Origin: Caulobacterales bacterium
GTDB taxonomy: Bacteria > Pseudomonadota > Alphaproteobacteria > Caulobacterales > Caulobacteraceae
DNA: 64,000 bases
Direction: 5' to 3'
Assembly (NCBI GenBank): GCA_019510435.1
Contig: JAEKKJ010000008.1
Coordinates: 310,001-374,000 of the forward strand
Within the stretch, counting starts at the first letter, position 1. Each line of letters opens with the position of its first letter. Shown piece after piece: positions 25,718 through 33,491 of this stretch. The position numbers and the translations under genes are program-made. Below the pieces are notes generated by a model. The model ran no database searches, was not told the DNA's origin, and saw only the letters and a program-made list of their open reading frames with translations.

Positions 25718-27454
25718 CTACTCCGCGGCGAGGCGCACCGGCTCCGGCGAGGGGCTGACCACCGTGCCCGGCAGGGCGCCGGTGAAGGCGCCGTTCTCGA
25801 AGGTCGGCACGCCGTTGACCAGGGTCAGCCGCATCGGCGCCGGGTCGCGGCTGAAGCGCCAGGTGACGCCGCCCTTGCCGTCCGGCACATCGAAGACGCG
25901 CTTCAGCGGCCGGGCCTGGATCTCGTCCATATCGAAGACCGCGATGTCGGCCCGCTTGCCCACCGCGATCACACCGCGGTCGGAGAGGCCGAGGTAGACC
26001 GCCTGCTTGCCGGTCTGGACGTGGACCGCCTCCTCCAGGGTGAGCTCGCCCTTCCGCACATAGTCGGTGAAGAAGAGGATGCTCTCGCCGCCGCCGCACA
26101 GCATCTGGCCGTGGGCGCCGGCGTCGCTGAGGCCGGTGACGCTCTGCGGGTCCTTCAGCATCTTGAGCGTCAGCTCATGCTCCATGGCGTGGGGCTCGCG
26201 ATTGACGATCGACTGGACGCCGTTGGCGATCACCCAGTCGGCCAGGGCGTCCGAGGGGTGCATCTTCCACTGCTCGGCCAGCTGTTGGAGGTTGAGGCCC
26301 AGCGGGCCGGCGCCGGTGACGCTGTCGTGCAGCAGCATCTTCCAGGGGGTGCCGATCATCGACTGCTTGAAGGCCTTGTTGTCCCAGCTGTCGCGGGCGC
26401 GGGCGCGCCAGTCGGGGTCGTTCAGCAGGGCCAGCTTGGCCGCCTCGGTCGGCGCCTGGATCACCTCGTGCCAGACGTATTCGTTGGCCTGGGCGAAGGA
26501 CGAGGAGGTGAAGAAGTTCACCACGGTCGTCGGCGGCACGTGGGCGAAGCCGGGCCAGAAGTCGAGGCCCTCGGCGTTGAACTTGGCGTTCAGCTCCCAG
26601 AGCTTCGGGCGGATCGCCTCCTGGAACTTCAGCAGCGCCGCGCCGCCGGCGATCTGCACCCGCACCTTGTGGCCGCGCAGGAGGCGGCCCAGCCGCTCCA
26701 TCATCTGCGGCGCGTCCAGGTGGAAGAAGGTGTCCAGGATCATCTGCCAGGAGGTGCCCGGATGGCGGTCCAGCACCTCGATCAGGGCCGAGAGCTCGGC
26801 GTCGTCGGCCATCATCGAGGGGACGGGCCGGTCCTGGCTGTCATGGTCCATGAAGTTGGAGGACAGGCCCAGGGCGCCGGCGTCCAGGGCCGCGTCCAGG
26901 TGCGCCGCCATCTGGCGGATCTCGTCGGGCGTCGCCGCGCGGGTCCAGGCGTCCAGGCCCATGACCGCCAGGCGGATGGCGATGTGGCCCACGAAGGCGG
27001 CGAGGTTGGTCGACGTCTTGACGTGCTTTTCCATGGACCGCCGGTACTCGGGCCAGGTGCGCCAGTCCCAGGGCAGGTCCTGCAGGAAGGGCTCGGTCGG
27101 CACCTCCTCGAAGAAGGTGAAAATCTTGACCATCTCCATCCGCACCTTGGGGTCGTCGGAGACGGGGGCGGCGGAGAAGCCGCAGTTGCCCATGACCACG
27201 GTGGTCACGCCGAAGCCGGGCAGGGGGTCCAGGCTCGGCTGCCACCACATCACCGCGTCCATGTGGGTGTGGACCTCGATGACGCCGGGCGTCACCTCGC
27301 AGCCGGCGGCGTCGAACACCCGCTCGTCGCCCTTGGGGGCAAGGCCCTGGCCGATCTCGGAAATCACCCCGTCCGTCACCCGGACGTCCGCCAGATAGGC
27401 CGGCGCGCCCGTGCCGTCGACCACCCGCCCGCCGCGGATCAGCATCCCGCTCAT
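25718..27454 (-). CDS. D-aminoacylase-like amidohydrolase
   Basis: A 578-residue amidohydrolase-superfamily enzyme of the N-acyl-D-amino-acid deacylase group. Seen: MLIRGGRVVDGTGAPAYLADV, typical of the small beta domain; the metal motif EVHTHMD where most members have D-x-H-x-H-x-D; GNCGFSAAP; SSNFMDHDSQD; and the late LSDAGAHGQMLCGG carrying the catalytic Asp. Proteins of this type annotated as deacylases are common in sphingomonad and Caulobacterales catabolic islands, and their true substrates are mostly unknown. It is divergent from the second Coq4-family gene with an AT-rich box between them. Confidence 0.8.
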   Translation of the reverse strand: MSGMLIRGGRVVDGTGAPAYLADVRVTDGVISEIGQGLAPKGDERVFDAAGCEVTPGVIEVHTHMDAVMWWQPSLDPLPGFGVTTVVMGNCGFSAAPVSDDPKVRMEMVKIFTFFEEVPTEPFLQDLPWDWRTWPEYRRSMEKHVKTSTNLAAFVGHIAIRLAVMGLDAWTRAATPDEIRQMAAHLDAALDAGALGLSSNFMDHDSQDRPVPSMMADDAELSALIEVLDRHPGTSWQMILDTFFHLDAPQMMERLGRLLRGHKVRVQIAGGAALLKFQEAIRPKLWELNAKFNAEGLDFWPGFAHVPPTTVVNFFTSSSFAQANEYVWHEVIQAPTEAAKLALLNDPDWRARARDSWDNKAFKQSMIGTPWKMLLHDSVTGAGPLGLNLQQLAEQWKMHPSDALADWVIANGVQSIVNREPHAMEHELTLKMLKDPQSVTGLSDAGAHGQMLCGGGESILFFTDYVRKGELTLEEAVHVQTGKQAVYLGLSDRGVIAVGKRADIAVFDMDEIQARPLKRVFDVPDGKGGVTWRFSRDPAPMRLTLVNGVPTFENGAFTGALPGTVVSPSPEPVRLAAE

Positions 27455-27470
27455 GGTGTTTCCTCTTGCT

Positions 27471-27502
27471 CTTTTATATTAAAGATAGCTGGTATTGATA
27501 CC
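27471..27502. promoter_or_regulatory. AT-rich box and palindrome in the amidohydrolase/Coq4-2 divergent promoter
   Basis: CTTTTATATTAAAGATAG (27471-27488) is followed by GGTATTGATACC (27491-27502), a perfect five-base inverted repeat around TG. The AAAGATAGC-x-GGTAT string is shared with 48232-48246. It lies 17 bases before the amidohydrolase start and 75 before the Coq4-2 start, so it is placed to control both genes. Confidence 0.45.
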
Positions 27503-27577
27503 ATAAGGGGTTCGCGCCGCAAGCGTCGTGACGTGGCGGAAGCGGCCCCCGAGAGGACTTGGCAGGAGGAGCTGGCG

Positions 27578-28417
27578 GTGGACGACGTCCCCTATCTGAT
27601 GCGTGGCCGTAAGAGCGTGACCACCGAGAGCTCGGTGCTGATCAGCTCGTCGAAGTTCCTCAACGATGCGCGGATCCGCGAGTGGGTGGTGAGCCAGAAC
27701 CTGCGCAAGGCGGGCGACGACGTGCCCCTGACCTACGGCATCCCGCAGCTGATCCAGGCCATGCGCGAGCTGCAGGACCATGCGCGGATCGAAGAGCTGT
27801 TCAACCAGGCCCGCAAGGGATGGCCCGAGCTGGACCGCTGGCTGGACGAGCGCTTCCTGGCGCATCTGACCAAGGAGGACCTGGCGGGCTATGCGCCGGA
27901 CAGCGTCGGCGGCGTCTTCTACAGCTATCTCACCCGCCAGAACCTCCAGATCGACATCATCCCGACCTTCGAGCCGAAGAGCGCCTTCGAGTACTTCTTC
28001 CTGCGCGGCGTGCAGATCCACGACTTCATGCACATCCTGGGCGGGGTGGGCTTCGACTACATGTCCGAGACGATCCCGGCCTTCATGAAGTTCGGCAACC
28101 TGTTCCGCTGGTTCGAGCCGGAGCTGGCCGGGCTGCTCAACATCCAGAACACCTTCCTGGTGATGCCGGGGATCACCCGCACCCTGCTGCACTATCCGGG
28201 GAGCTTCATGGCCAAGTGGAAGCTGGCCGAGCAGGGGATGCGGATCGGCGCGGCGTCGGACCCGCTGTTCCTGCCGCGCTACGAGGACTTCCTGGACCTG
28301 ACGCCGGACGAGGCGCGGGCGAAGTTCGGCGTGCGCGAGGTGGTGCAGATCGACACTGCCCGCCTCAGCGAGGTGAGCGAGACGCAGGTCCAGGACTATG
28401 AGGCGGCGCTGGTCTAG
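27578..28417 (+). CDS. Coq4-family protein, paralogue 2
   Basis: A 279-residue paralogue of the protein at 4509. The two align without gaps over at least the first 250 residues and begin with the same DDVPYLMRGR. The metal signature is kept at identical positions (His148, Asp149, His152, Glu164). GTG 27578 follows GGCAGGAGGAGCTGGCG and corresponds exactly to the ATG of paralogue 1. The neighbours are an amidohydrolase gene and a hypothetical, not ubiquinone genes. Two copies in one catabolic island suggest specialised substrates. A decarboxylase-type reaction is possible by analogy with Coq4 but unproven. Confidence 0.8.
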   Translation: MDDVPYLMRGRKSVTTESSVLISSSKFLNDARIREWVVSQNLRKAGDDVPLTYGIPQLIQAMRELQDHARIEELFNQARKGWPELDRWLDERFLAHLTKEDLAGYAPDSVGGVFYSYLTRQNLQIDIIPTFEPKSAFEYFFLRGVQIHDFMHILGGVGFDYMSETIPAFMKFGNLFRWFEPELAGLLNIQNTFLVMPGITRTLLHYPGSFMAKWKLAEQGMRIGAASDPLFLPRYEDFLDLTPDEARAKFGVREVVQIDTARLSEVSETQVQDYEAALV

Positions 28418-28457
28418 GGGCCCGTTCGGCGACGGCGCGGCGCAGCCGTTTGATTTA

Positions 28458-28535
28458 ACCGCAGAGATCGCGGAGATCGCAGAGGTGTTCGCGGAACACG
28501 CGACAGCGCCTGCCCTCTCCGCGAATCTCTGCGGT
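28458..28535. repeat. Intergenic hairpin repeat after Coq4-2
   Basis: ACCGCAGAGATCGCGGAGA (28458-28476) is mirrored by TCTCCGCG and ATCTCTGCGGT (28516-28535) with one extra base, around a 39-base loop. Such CGCAGAG/CTCTGCG intergenic hairpins are familiar as dispersed repeats in Caulobacterales genomes. It may also end the Coq4-2 transcript, although no T-run is present. Confidence 0.6.
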
Positions 28536-28578
28536 CTCAGCGGTTGAATAGTTGGCGCCTTCGGCGGGGCCGGCCGGC

Positions 28579-29193
28579 TTAGCCGGAGCGATGGAGCGGG
28601 GGCGGACCCGCGGCTTCGTCGTCCATATCTTCCGGCTCGTCCGGCTGTCTGACGGTCCAGGGGGCGGGTGGCAGGTCGCGCCAGCGGAGCGAGATCTCGG
28701 GCGGCAGGCCCAGGTGCTCGCAGTGGGCGGCGATGTGGGCTTCCAGCGGGTGGTGCAGGAAGTCCGGGCGCTCGGCCTCGTGGCCGAGGAGCATGTTCTG
28801 GGCAGCCAGCAGCACGCGCTGGCGCACGTCGTCGCCGGGGTGGGCGGCGGCGATGACCTGGCCGACGGCGTCCTGCAGGTCGCAGACGCGTTCCTCCACC
28901 GCCACCTCTTCGGGGTCCTCGTCCGCCTCGTCGTAGGCGAGCTCCTCGGCGATGGCGAGGTCGCGGGCCGAGCGCGGGGCCATCTGCAGCGCCATCTGCG
29001 CCAGCCGGTTCTTCAGCATCAGGGTCTGGCGCACCGAGCGGGCGGCGCGCTGGTAGGCCCGCATGGCCTCGGCGATCTCGGCCGTGGCCTCGGCGGCCAT
29101 CAGGGCGGTGTGCGCCTTCTCGGCGGCCGCCATGTCCATCTCCGCCAGCCGGCGCAGCATGGCCTCGTCGGGGTTGTGGGACGCCGCGGTCAT
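28579..29193 (-). CDS. Conserved hypothetical protein
   Basis: A 204-residue protein not assigned to a named family. It is helical and alanine-rich in the first 80 residues (LAEMDMAAAEKAHTALMAAE). The middle is acidic (YDEADEDPEEVAVEERVCD), and the C-terminus carries Pro/Asp-rich tracts. There is no signal peptide, membrane segment or recognised catalytic motif. The codon use is like that of its neighbours, with strong third-position GC, which supports real coding. It stands alone between a hairpin repeat and a repeat-rich gap. Similar short proteins are often found as single genes in Caulobacterales; no function can be given. Confidence 0.65.
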   Translation of the reverse strand: MTAASHNPDEAMLRRLAEMDMAAAEKAHTALMAAEATAEIAEAMRAYQRAARSVRQTLMLKNRLAQMALQMAPRSARDLAIAEELAYDEADEDPEEVAVEERVCDLQDAVGQVIAAAHPGDDVRQRVLLAAQNMLLGHEAERPDFLHHPLEAHIAAHCEHLGLPPEISLRWRDLPPAPWTVRQPDEPEDMDDEAAGPPPLHRSG

Positions 29194-29253
29194 CGGGCGG
29201 AATAGCGCACGGCGGTGCGTCAGATGCGGACGTGGGAGCTACGCGGCGGCGTC

Positions 29254-29463
29254 CTACCTGCCCCGCGAAGCGGCGGGAGGGGGACCGCCGGCCGAGCGCA
29301 GCGGAGAACCGGTGGTGGAGGGGGCAAGCCTCAAGCTCCGCGCATCGACCCCGCTGTCGGAGGCCCAGCACCCGCGTCTCGCCCCCTCTACCCTCCGCTC
29401 TTCAGCCGGCTTGCGCCGGCCTCGGCGGGCGGTCCCCCTCCCGCCGCTTCGCGGGGGAGGTAG
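29254..29463. repeat. Long palindromic GC-rich repeat (copy 1)
   Basis: 36-base arms (29254-29289 and 29428-29463) are complementary except for one position. They contain CGAAGCGGCGGGAGGGGGA. Inside are further GC-rich sequences, including GCCGGCTTGCGCCGGC. The motif is related to the arms of the elements at 44961 and 60740 (cgaagcgg, gggggacc), so it is a dispersed non-coding element. Most of the 541-base gap 29194-29734 is made of this and the next repeat; no gene was found there. Confidence 0.7.
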
Positions 29464-29492
29464 GCGGCTTCGCTGCAGTGGAAACGGCTTCG

Positions 29493-29624
29493 ATCTCCTG
29501 CGCGCAGTCCAGCCTGCCGCGCCCGGCTCCTCAAGGACGAGCGCTCCGCGCCCGCCGCGAGGCGGCCGGCCTGCGGCCGGTCCTTGACCAGCCGACGCCG
29601 GCAGGCAGGGGCGGGGCAGGAGAT
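29493..29624. repeat. Nested inverted repeat in the 29.5 kb gap
   Basis: ATCTCCTG (29493) pairs with CAGGAGAT (29617), and inside it TCAAGGAC (29531) pairs with GTCCTTGA (29580). The stretches between are GC-rich and include GGCCGGCCTGCGGCCGG. It looks like a second dispersed palindromic element abutting the first. The rest of the gap up to 29734 holds the tail of the PEP-CTERM transcript. Confidence 0.5.
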
Positions 29625-29734
29625 GACGGCGCGACGATGAGGGCGGCGGGCGTGGGGCGGCCTTCACGGTCCCTGTTCGAGCACGACAACGCCGCCGGTT
29701 AGGCGGCCGGCGGCGTGTCTAGGATCCGCTTTGG

Positions 29735-30415
29735 TTAGTAGGCCGCGACCGCAGTTCGGCGGCGCCGAAGCGCCGCGCCGGCCAAACTGAAACCACCGAT
29801 CATCAGCGCCCAGACGTCAGGCTCCGGCACGCCATCTGCGGCGGCGCCTTCGACGGTATAGGTCACGGTCCGCGGGTGGAGGTCCAGGATGGTGGATTTT
29901 GTGAAGTCCTGGTCTACGAACTGGCCGTAGTAGGAATCGGCCGCGCCGATCGAGTGGGGCCCAAAGCCTACGTTAAAATCGGGACCGGTAAAAAGGTCCG
30001 TAAGGGAGTGCGTGTTGATGATGAGTGTATCCGAGACATAGCAGCCGCACGCGGCGCGCGTGTAGGCATTCCCATCAACTCCACTCGCGATGTAAGGTGG
30101 TCCCGACTTGATGATTACCCCCCACGGCGCGTAATTGAGCTGGATAGTCACGCCGTTAAGCGTAAATGCCGCCGTGGTGGCGCCCTGGACTGTGGTCACG
30201 CCGTCTTGGACTGTCACTGCGCTAGCAGCTGTGTCGTCCGTCGTGAAGACCGCTGTGAAGGCCGCGTCGGTCAGATTGCCTCCGCCAAACACACTCTTCT
30301 CGTCCAGGCCGTTCGCGACCCCGGCAAAGGTCAAGGTGCTTACGGTAGCGCTCGCCTGACCGACGACCAGGCATGTGCCGGCTACAAGCACGAGCATTGC
30401 AAATCCAAGTTTCAT
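29735..30415 (-). CDS. PEPxxWA-CTERM sorting-domain exported protein
   Basis: A 226-residue exported protein. Seen: an N-terminal signal peptide (GFAMLVLVAGTCLVVG, cleavage near ASA). A beta-rich, Thr/Gly/Ala-rich middle follows, and the C-terminus carries the sorting tripartite signal: VPEPDVWALMIGGF, a short hydrophobic helix (SLAGAAL) and RRRR. Such proteins are exported and then processed or anchored by exosortase-type systems, usually with extracellular polysaccharide. GGGGGACAG precedes the ATG. Base composition is visibly less GC-rich than its neighbours. A palindrome shared with the next gene lies 65 bases upstream, suggesting control by that LuxR-type protein. Confidence 0.85.
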   Translation of the reverse strand: MKLGFAMLVLVAGTCLVVGQASATVSTLTFAGVANGLDEKSVFGGGNLTDAAFTAVFTTDDTAASAVTVQDGVTTVQGATTAAFTLNGVTIQLNYAPWGVIIKSGPPYIASGVDGNAYTRAACGCYVSDTLIINTHSLTDLFTGPDFNVGFGPHSIGAADSYYGQFVDQDFTKSTILDLHPRTVTYTVEGAAADGVPEPDVWALMIGGFSLAGAALRRRRTAVAAY

Positions 30416-30479
30416 CTGTCCCCCCTTTGGACCTTCGACTGGGAAAGTGAGGTCTTAACGGGGTTGCTCGGGCCGCACA

Positions 30480-30495
30480 TACCCAAGTTTGGGTA
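30480..30495. promoter_or_regulatory. LuxR-type palindrome upstream of the PEP-CTERM gene
   Basis: TACCCAAGTTTGGGTA is a perfect seven-base inverted repeat around GT. A near-identical copy lies upstream of the LuxR-type gene at 31696. It is 65 bases before the PEP-CTERM start, where an activator would bind. Confidence 0.6.
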
Positions 30496-30525
30496 GGCAT
30501 CGGGCGCTGTCGAGGCGAAGGAATT

Positions 30526-31617
30526 TCACCTCTGCGGCAAGGCCAGGTCCCGCAAAAGGTTCGTGAGCTCGGCCTGCCGAGATAGGCCGAGCTTTGTGTA
30601 GATGTTGCGCATGTGGACTCGCGCGGTCTGGATCGAGATGCCTCGGGCCGAGGCGATCTCCTGAACCGTGATGCCCTCGGCGACTTTAGAGGCCAGTTGG
30701 GCCTCCGTCGGCGTCAAGTCGAACAGGGCCTCCAGGACGCCGTTTCCGAGCGACAGACGGCTCTTACGGCTGGTGATCACCGCGAGCGCGATGGAGCGGG
30801 TGAAGATGTCGCGCGCGTCGCGCCGCAGCGGGATCAGGTGCATGACGCTGGCCGGAAGGTCCTCGGCGCTGCGCAGGGGTAGTGATCTGCCGGCCGGGGC
30901 GCCCGCCCCGATTCGCAGCAGGACGGCGGCAAGCGGGTCGTTGTCCTGGGCTTTCGCCGCAGGCTTTGTCCGCAGACCGGCGCGGGTGTCGAATAACCTG
31001 TGGCCCAGCTCGCGTTCGAAGAGCGCGTTGGCGGCGACGATGCGGCCGCGAGGGCCGAGGTAGGCGGCCGGCGCGCCGAGTGTCTCAAGCGCCGTCACGG
31101 CCGCCCGAGCCCGCTCCAAGCCGAGACGGGCCGACAGCGCGGCAGCGCGCGCAAGGTGAGGGCGAAGTCCGTCGAGCCGGGGGATCGCAGCGCGGGCCGC
31201 CTCGAGGGAGGGAAACCCCTCGATGCTGACCACGAAATCATCGTCCATGATCCCAGGGGCCCACGTGCCCACAGGGGCGTCGACCCCACGCGGAGTCAGG
31301 AACTCGGTGTACATGGGCAGGCGCGCGATCTCTTCCGGAGTGTGGAAGTCCGCAAGGAACCCCATGTGACGTGCGCTCAGGGTTCGCGCGACGCGGTCGT
31401 TCTGCGCCATCCAGCCGGCAGCGATGAAGTCCGCCATGATCACTTGGAGTTCACCGCCGCCGATCCACTGGAAGTCCGGGTCGGCGCCCCCGAACAGCAG
31501 TCCGCCGCGGGTGCCAAAGGCGCGACCTAGCCGCCCCAGGAGTTCCGGCCAGCGCCCCGGAATGGCGCCGGCCTCATAGATGTAGTCGACGAGCTCCTCC
31601 GGCGTCGCTCGTTCCAT
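30526..31617 (-). CDS. LuxR-family transcriptional regulator
   Basis: A 363-residue regulator. The C-terminal LuxR/FixJ-type helix-turn-helix spans about residues 295-355 (LTPTEAQLASKVAEGITVQ, then SIQTARVHMRNIYTKLGLS). The N-terminal 280 residues have no recognised receiver or autoinducer domain, though AYLGPRGRIVAANALFERELG near residue 185 resembles a PAS-like segment. It is likely a ligand- or state-sensing DNA-binding protein. It lies upstream of the PEP-CTERM gene on the same strand, with 110 bases between them. Both genes have the same TACC-N-AA-N2-TTGGGTA palindrome before them. Confidence 0.85.
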   Translation of the reverse strand: MERATPEELVDYIYEAGAIPGRWPELLGRLGRAFGTRGGLLFGGADPDFQWIGGGELQVIMADFIAAGWMAQNDRVARTLSARHMGFLADFHTPEEIARLPMYTEFLTPRGVDAPVGTWAPGIMDDDFVVSIEGFPSLEAARAAIPRLDGLRPHLARAAALSARLGLERARAAVTALETLGAPAAYLGPRGRIVAANALFERELGHRLFDTRAGLRTKPAAKAQDNDPLAAVLLRIGAGAPAGRSLPLRSAEDLPASVMHLIPLRRDARDIFTRSIALAVITSRKSRLSLGNGVLEALFDLTPTEAQLASKVAEGITVQEIASARGISIQTARVHMRNIYTKLGLSRQAELTNLLRDLALPQR

Positions 31618-31695
31618 TTACACCCTCTCCCCGGGGACCTCGCGGAATCGCGAACCGCGGTTCTTCGAGATTGGCGGATTCTTTGTTTAGCCGCC

Positions 31696-31711
31696 TACCT
31701 AAAGTTGGGTA
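31696..31711. promoter_or_regulatory. LuxR-type palindrome upstream of the luxR-like gene
   Basis: TACCTAAAGTTGGGTA differs from a perfect copy of the 30480 palindrome by one arm base and by its centre. It lies 79 bases before the regulator start. Apart from this site, 31618-31861 shows only AT-moderate sequence with a second half-site (ATACCCAT near 31764) and no gene. Confidence 0.55.
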
Positions 31712-31861
31712 TGCGCCCATGAGAAACCCCACTCGGAGCTTCGGGGAAGCTTCAGCGACAGCATACCCATGCCCATCGCTCCGCTGCGCGGGTGATCTGA
31801 CCGCCAACATTCAGGTTGTGGGGATCGGCATGCTGTCCCCGCGTCCCCCCGTCCTCGCCCC

Positions 31862-32413
31862 TCACCCCGACCCCCGCACCCCCTCCGCCACCTCGGAGAG
31901 CTCATCGTTGAGCTGGTGGTCGCGGCCGGGGAGGCGGTGGACGACGGCGTCGGGGATGGCGCGCGCGTAGAGGTCGAGGTGGGCCGGGGGCGCGGTGTCG
32001 TCCTGGTCGCCGTGGTAGAGGTGGACGGGCGTGTTTGCGGGCAGTCGCGCGCCGAGATCGGGCGCGGGCTTGATGTCGTCGCTCGGCCAGCCGCCCGGGC
32101 CGACGAACGGCGCTGCGATCAGGACGATGCCGGCCAGCTTGCGGGGCGGCGGCGCCTCGGCGAGGGCGTTGATCAGGACCGTTCCGCCGATCGAGTGGCC
32201 GATCAGGATCGCGCCGTCGTGCAGCCTGGCGATCGCGTCCGCCAGCGCGGCCTTCCAGGCGGCGTAGCTGGGCTCCGCCTCGTTCGGCATGTGCGGGTAG
32301 GCGACCTCGTAGCCGGCCCCGAGCTCTCGCTTCAGGCTGGCGACGAGCTTGTTGTCCCACTGATCGTGGGCTCCGGCGCCTGCGCCTTGGATGAACAGGA
32401 TTTGCTTGCTCAC
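31862..32413 (-). CDS. Alpha/beta-fold serine hydrolase (RBBP9/YdeN-like)
   Basis: A 183-residue small hydrolase. Seen: QILFIQGAGAGAHDQWDNKL near the oxyanion hole, the nucleophile elbow LIGHSIGGTV, Asp in YHGDQDD and His in PGRDHQ; together these complete the Ser-Asp-His triad. GTG 32413 is preferred because the preceding codons (GYRSPQRERA) look non-native, but ATG 32446 remains possible; neither has a strong ribosome site. It is a lone gene. Esters or thioesters are plausible substrates; nothing in the sequence narrows it. Confidence 0.78.
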   Translation of the reverse strand: MSKQILFIQGAGAGAHDQWDNKLVASLKRELGAGYEVAYPHMPNEAEPSYAAWKAALADAIARLHDGAILIGHSIGGTVLINALAEAPPPRKLAGIVLIAAPFVGPGGWPSDDIKPAPDLGARLPANTPVHLYHGDQDDTAPPAHLDLYARAIPDAVVHRLPGRDHQLNDELSEVAEGVRGSG

Positions 32414-32510
32414 GGCGCGCTCGCGTTGCGGGGACCGGTACCCCAACGCCCCAGCCGCTTGCCGGCTGCACCCGATCGCATGGGGATAGGTATGGTTGCG
32501 CCGGCCGGTG

Positions 32511-32538
32511 AGCGTGCGCCGGGTCGCCGGCGCACGCT
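32511..32538 (-). terminator. Perfect 12-bp stem-loop downstream of the TauD-type gene
   Basis: AGCGTGCGCCGG (32511-32522) pairs perfectly with CCGGCGCACGCT (32527-32538) around a GTCG loop. It starts ten bases after the minus-strand dioxygenase stop at 32549. There is no T-run, so it may be a weak terminator or an RNA-stabilising 3' hairpin. Confidence 0.55.
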
Positions 32539-32548
32539 CTGCCTGGCG

Positions 32549-33466
32549 TCAGGCCGCGAGGTCCTGGGCCGCCGGCTTCAGGGCGCGGCTGGCGCGTCCG
32601 TCGAGACCGACCGGCACGTCGCCGGCGATGGTCACGCGGCGCATGACCCGGCGCTGGTCGTCGTAGTCGTCCACCGCATAGTGCTGGGTGGCGCGGTTGT
32701 CCCAGATGGCCACATCGCCCTCGCGCCAACGCCAGCGGACCGTGTTCTCCAAGCGGGTCACCTGCTCCTGCAGCAGCGAGAGCAGCGCCTGGCTGTCCCG
32801 GCTGGAGAGCCCGACGAACTGCTTGATGAAGTGGCCCAGCACCAGGGTCGGCTCGCCGGTCACCGGATGGAGGCGCACCACCGGGTGTTCGGTCTCGTAC
32901 ACGGTCGAGGCGAAGACGGCGCGGTGGCGCTCCAGCTTCTCCGGGTCCACGTCGGGCCGGGTGGCGGCGTAGTCGTAGGCGTTGGTGTGCACGGCGCGCA
33001 GGCCCTCGACGAGGGTCTTCAGGGGAGCGGGCAGCCGCTCGTAGGCGGCGCTGGTGTTGGCCCAGACGGTGTCGCCGCCGCTGGCCGGGCTGGTCACCGC
33101 GCGCAGGATCGAGGCGGCGGGATAGTCGGGCACGAAGGTCACGTCCGTGTGCCACGAGCTGGCTCTGCCGCCGTGCAGGCTGTCGAGCTCGAGAAGGTAG
33201 GACGAGCCTTCGCGGACCGGCACGGTGGGGTGAGGCACGGGGCGGCCCAGGCGCGCGGCGAACGCCTCCTGGCTGTCGTCGGTCAGGTGCTGCTGGTCGC
33301 GGAAGAACAGCACCTTGTGGCGGTAGAGGGCGTCGAGGATGGCCGCCGTCTGATCGTCGTCGAGATCGCCGGCCAGGGTGAAGCCGCGGACCTCGGCCCC
33401 GATGCGCCCGCCGATGGGGGCGAGGTCGAGCTGGGTGGTGTGGAAGAGATAGCCGTCGGCGCTCAT
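32549..33466 (-). CDS. TauD/TfdA-family Fe(II)/2-oxoglutarate-dependent dioxygenase
   Basis: A 305-residue dioxygenase that hydroxylates its substrate with O2 and 2-oxoglutarate. Seen: the iron ligands His-x-Asp in WHTDVTF (about residues 106-112), and the distal His in [21 protein letters not shown] with the 2-oxoglutarate-binding Arg. Taurine dioxygenase, alkylsulfatase AtsK and 2,4-D dioxygenase share this layout. AAAGGAG precedes the ATG. It is the third gene of a minus-strand operon with a TonB receptor and a symporter, which suggests an imported organic acid, sulfonate or sulfate ester as substrate. Confidence 0.88.
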   Translation of the reverse strand: MSADGYLFHTTQLDLAPIGGRIGAEVRGFTLAGDLDDDQTAAILDALYRHKVLFFRDQQHLTDDSQEAFAARLGRPVPHPTVPVREGSSYLLELDSLHGGRASSWHTDVTFVPDYPAASILRAVTSPASGGDTVWANTSAAYERLPAPLKTLVEGLRAVHTNAYDYAATRPDVDPEKLERHRAVFASTVYETEHPVVRLHPVTGEPTLVLGHFIKQFVGLSSRDSQALLSLLQEQVTRLENTVRWRWREGDVAIWDNRATQHYAVDDYDDQRRVMRRVTIAGDVPVGLDGRASRALKPAAQDLAA

Positions 33467-33491
33467 GGGAGGACTCCTTTGTTCGAGCGGA

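Noticed and set aside
26021-27577. Long plus-strand open frame ahead of Coq4-2
   Set aside because: It is antisense to the amidohydrolase gene; the Coq4 protein begins at the GTG with a good ribosome site at 27578.
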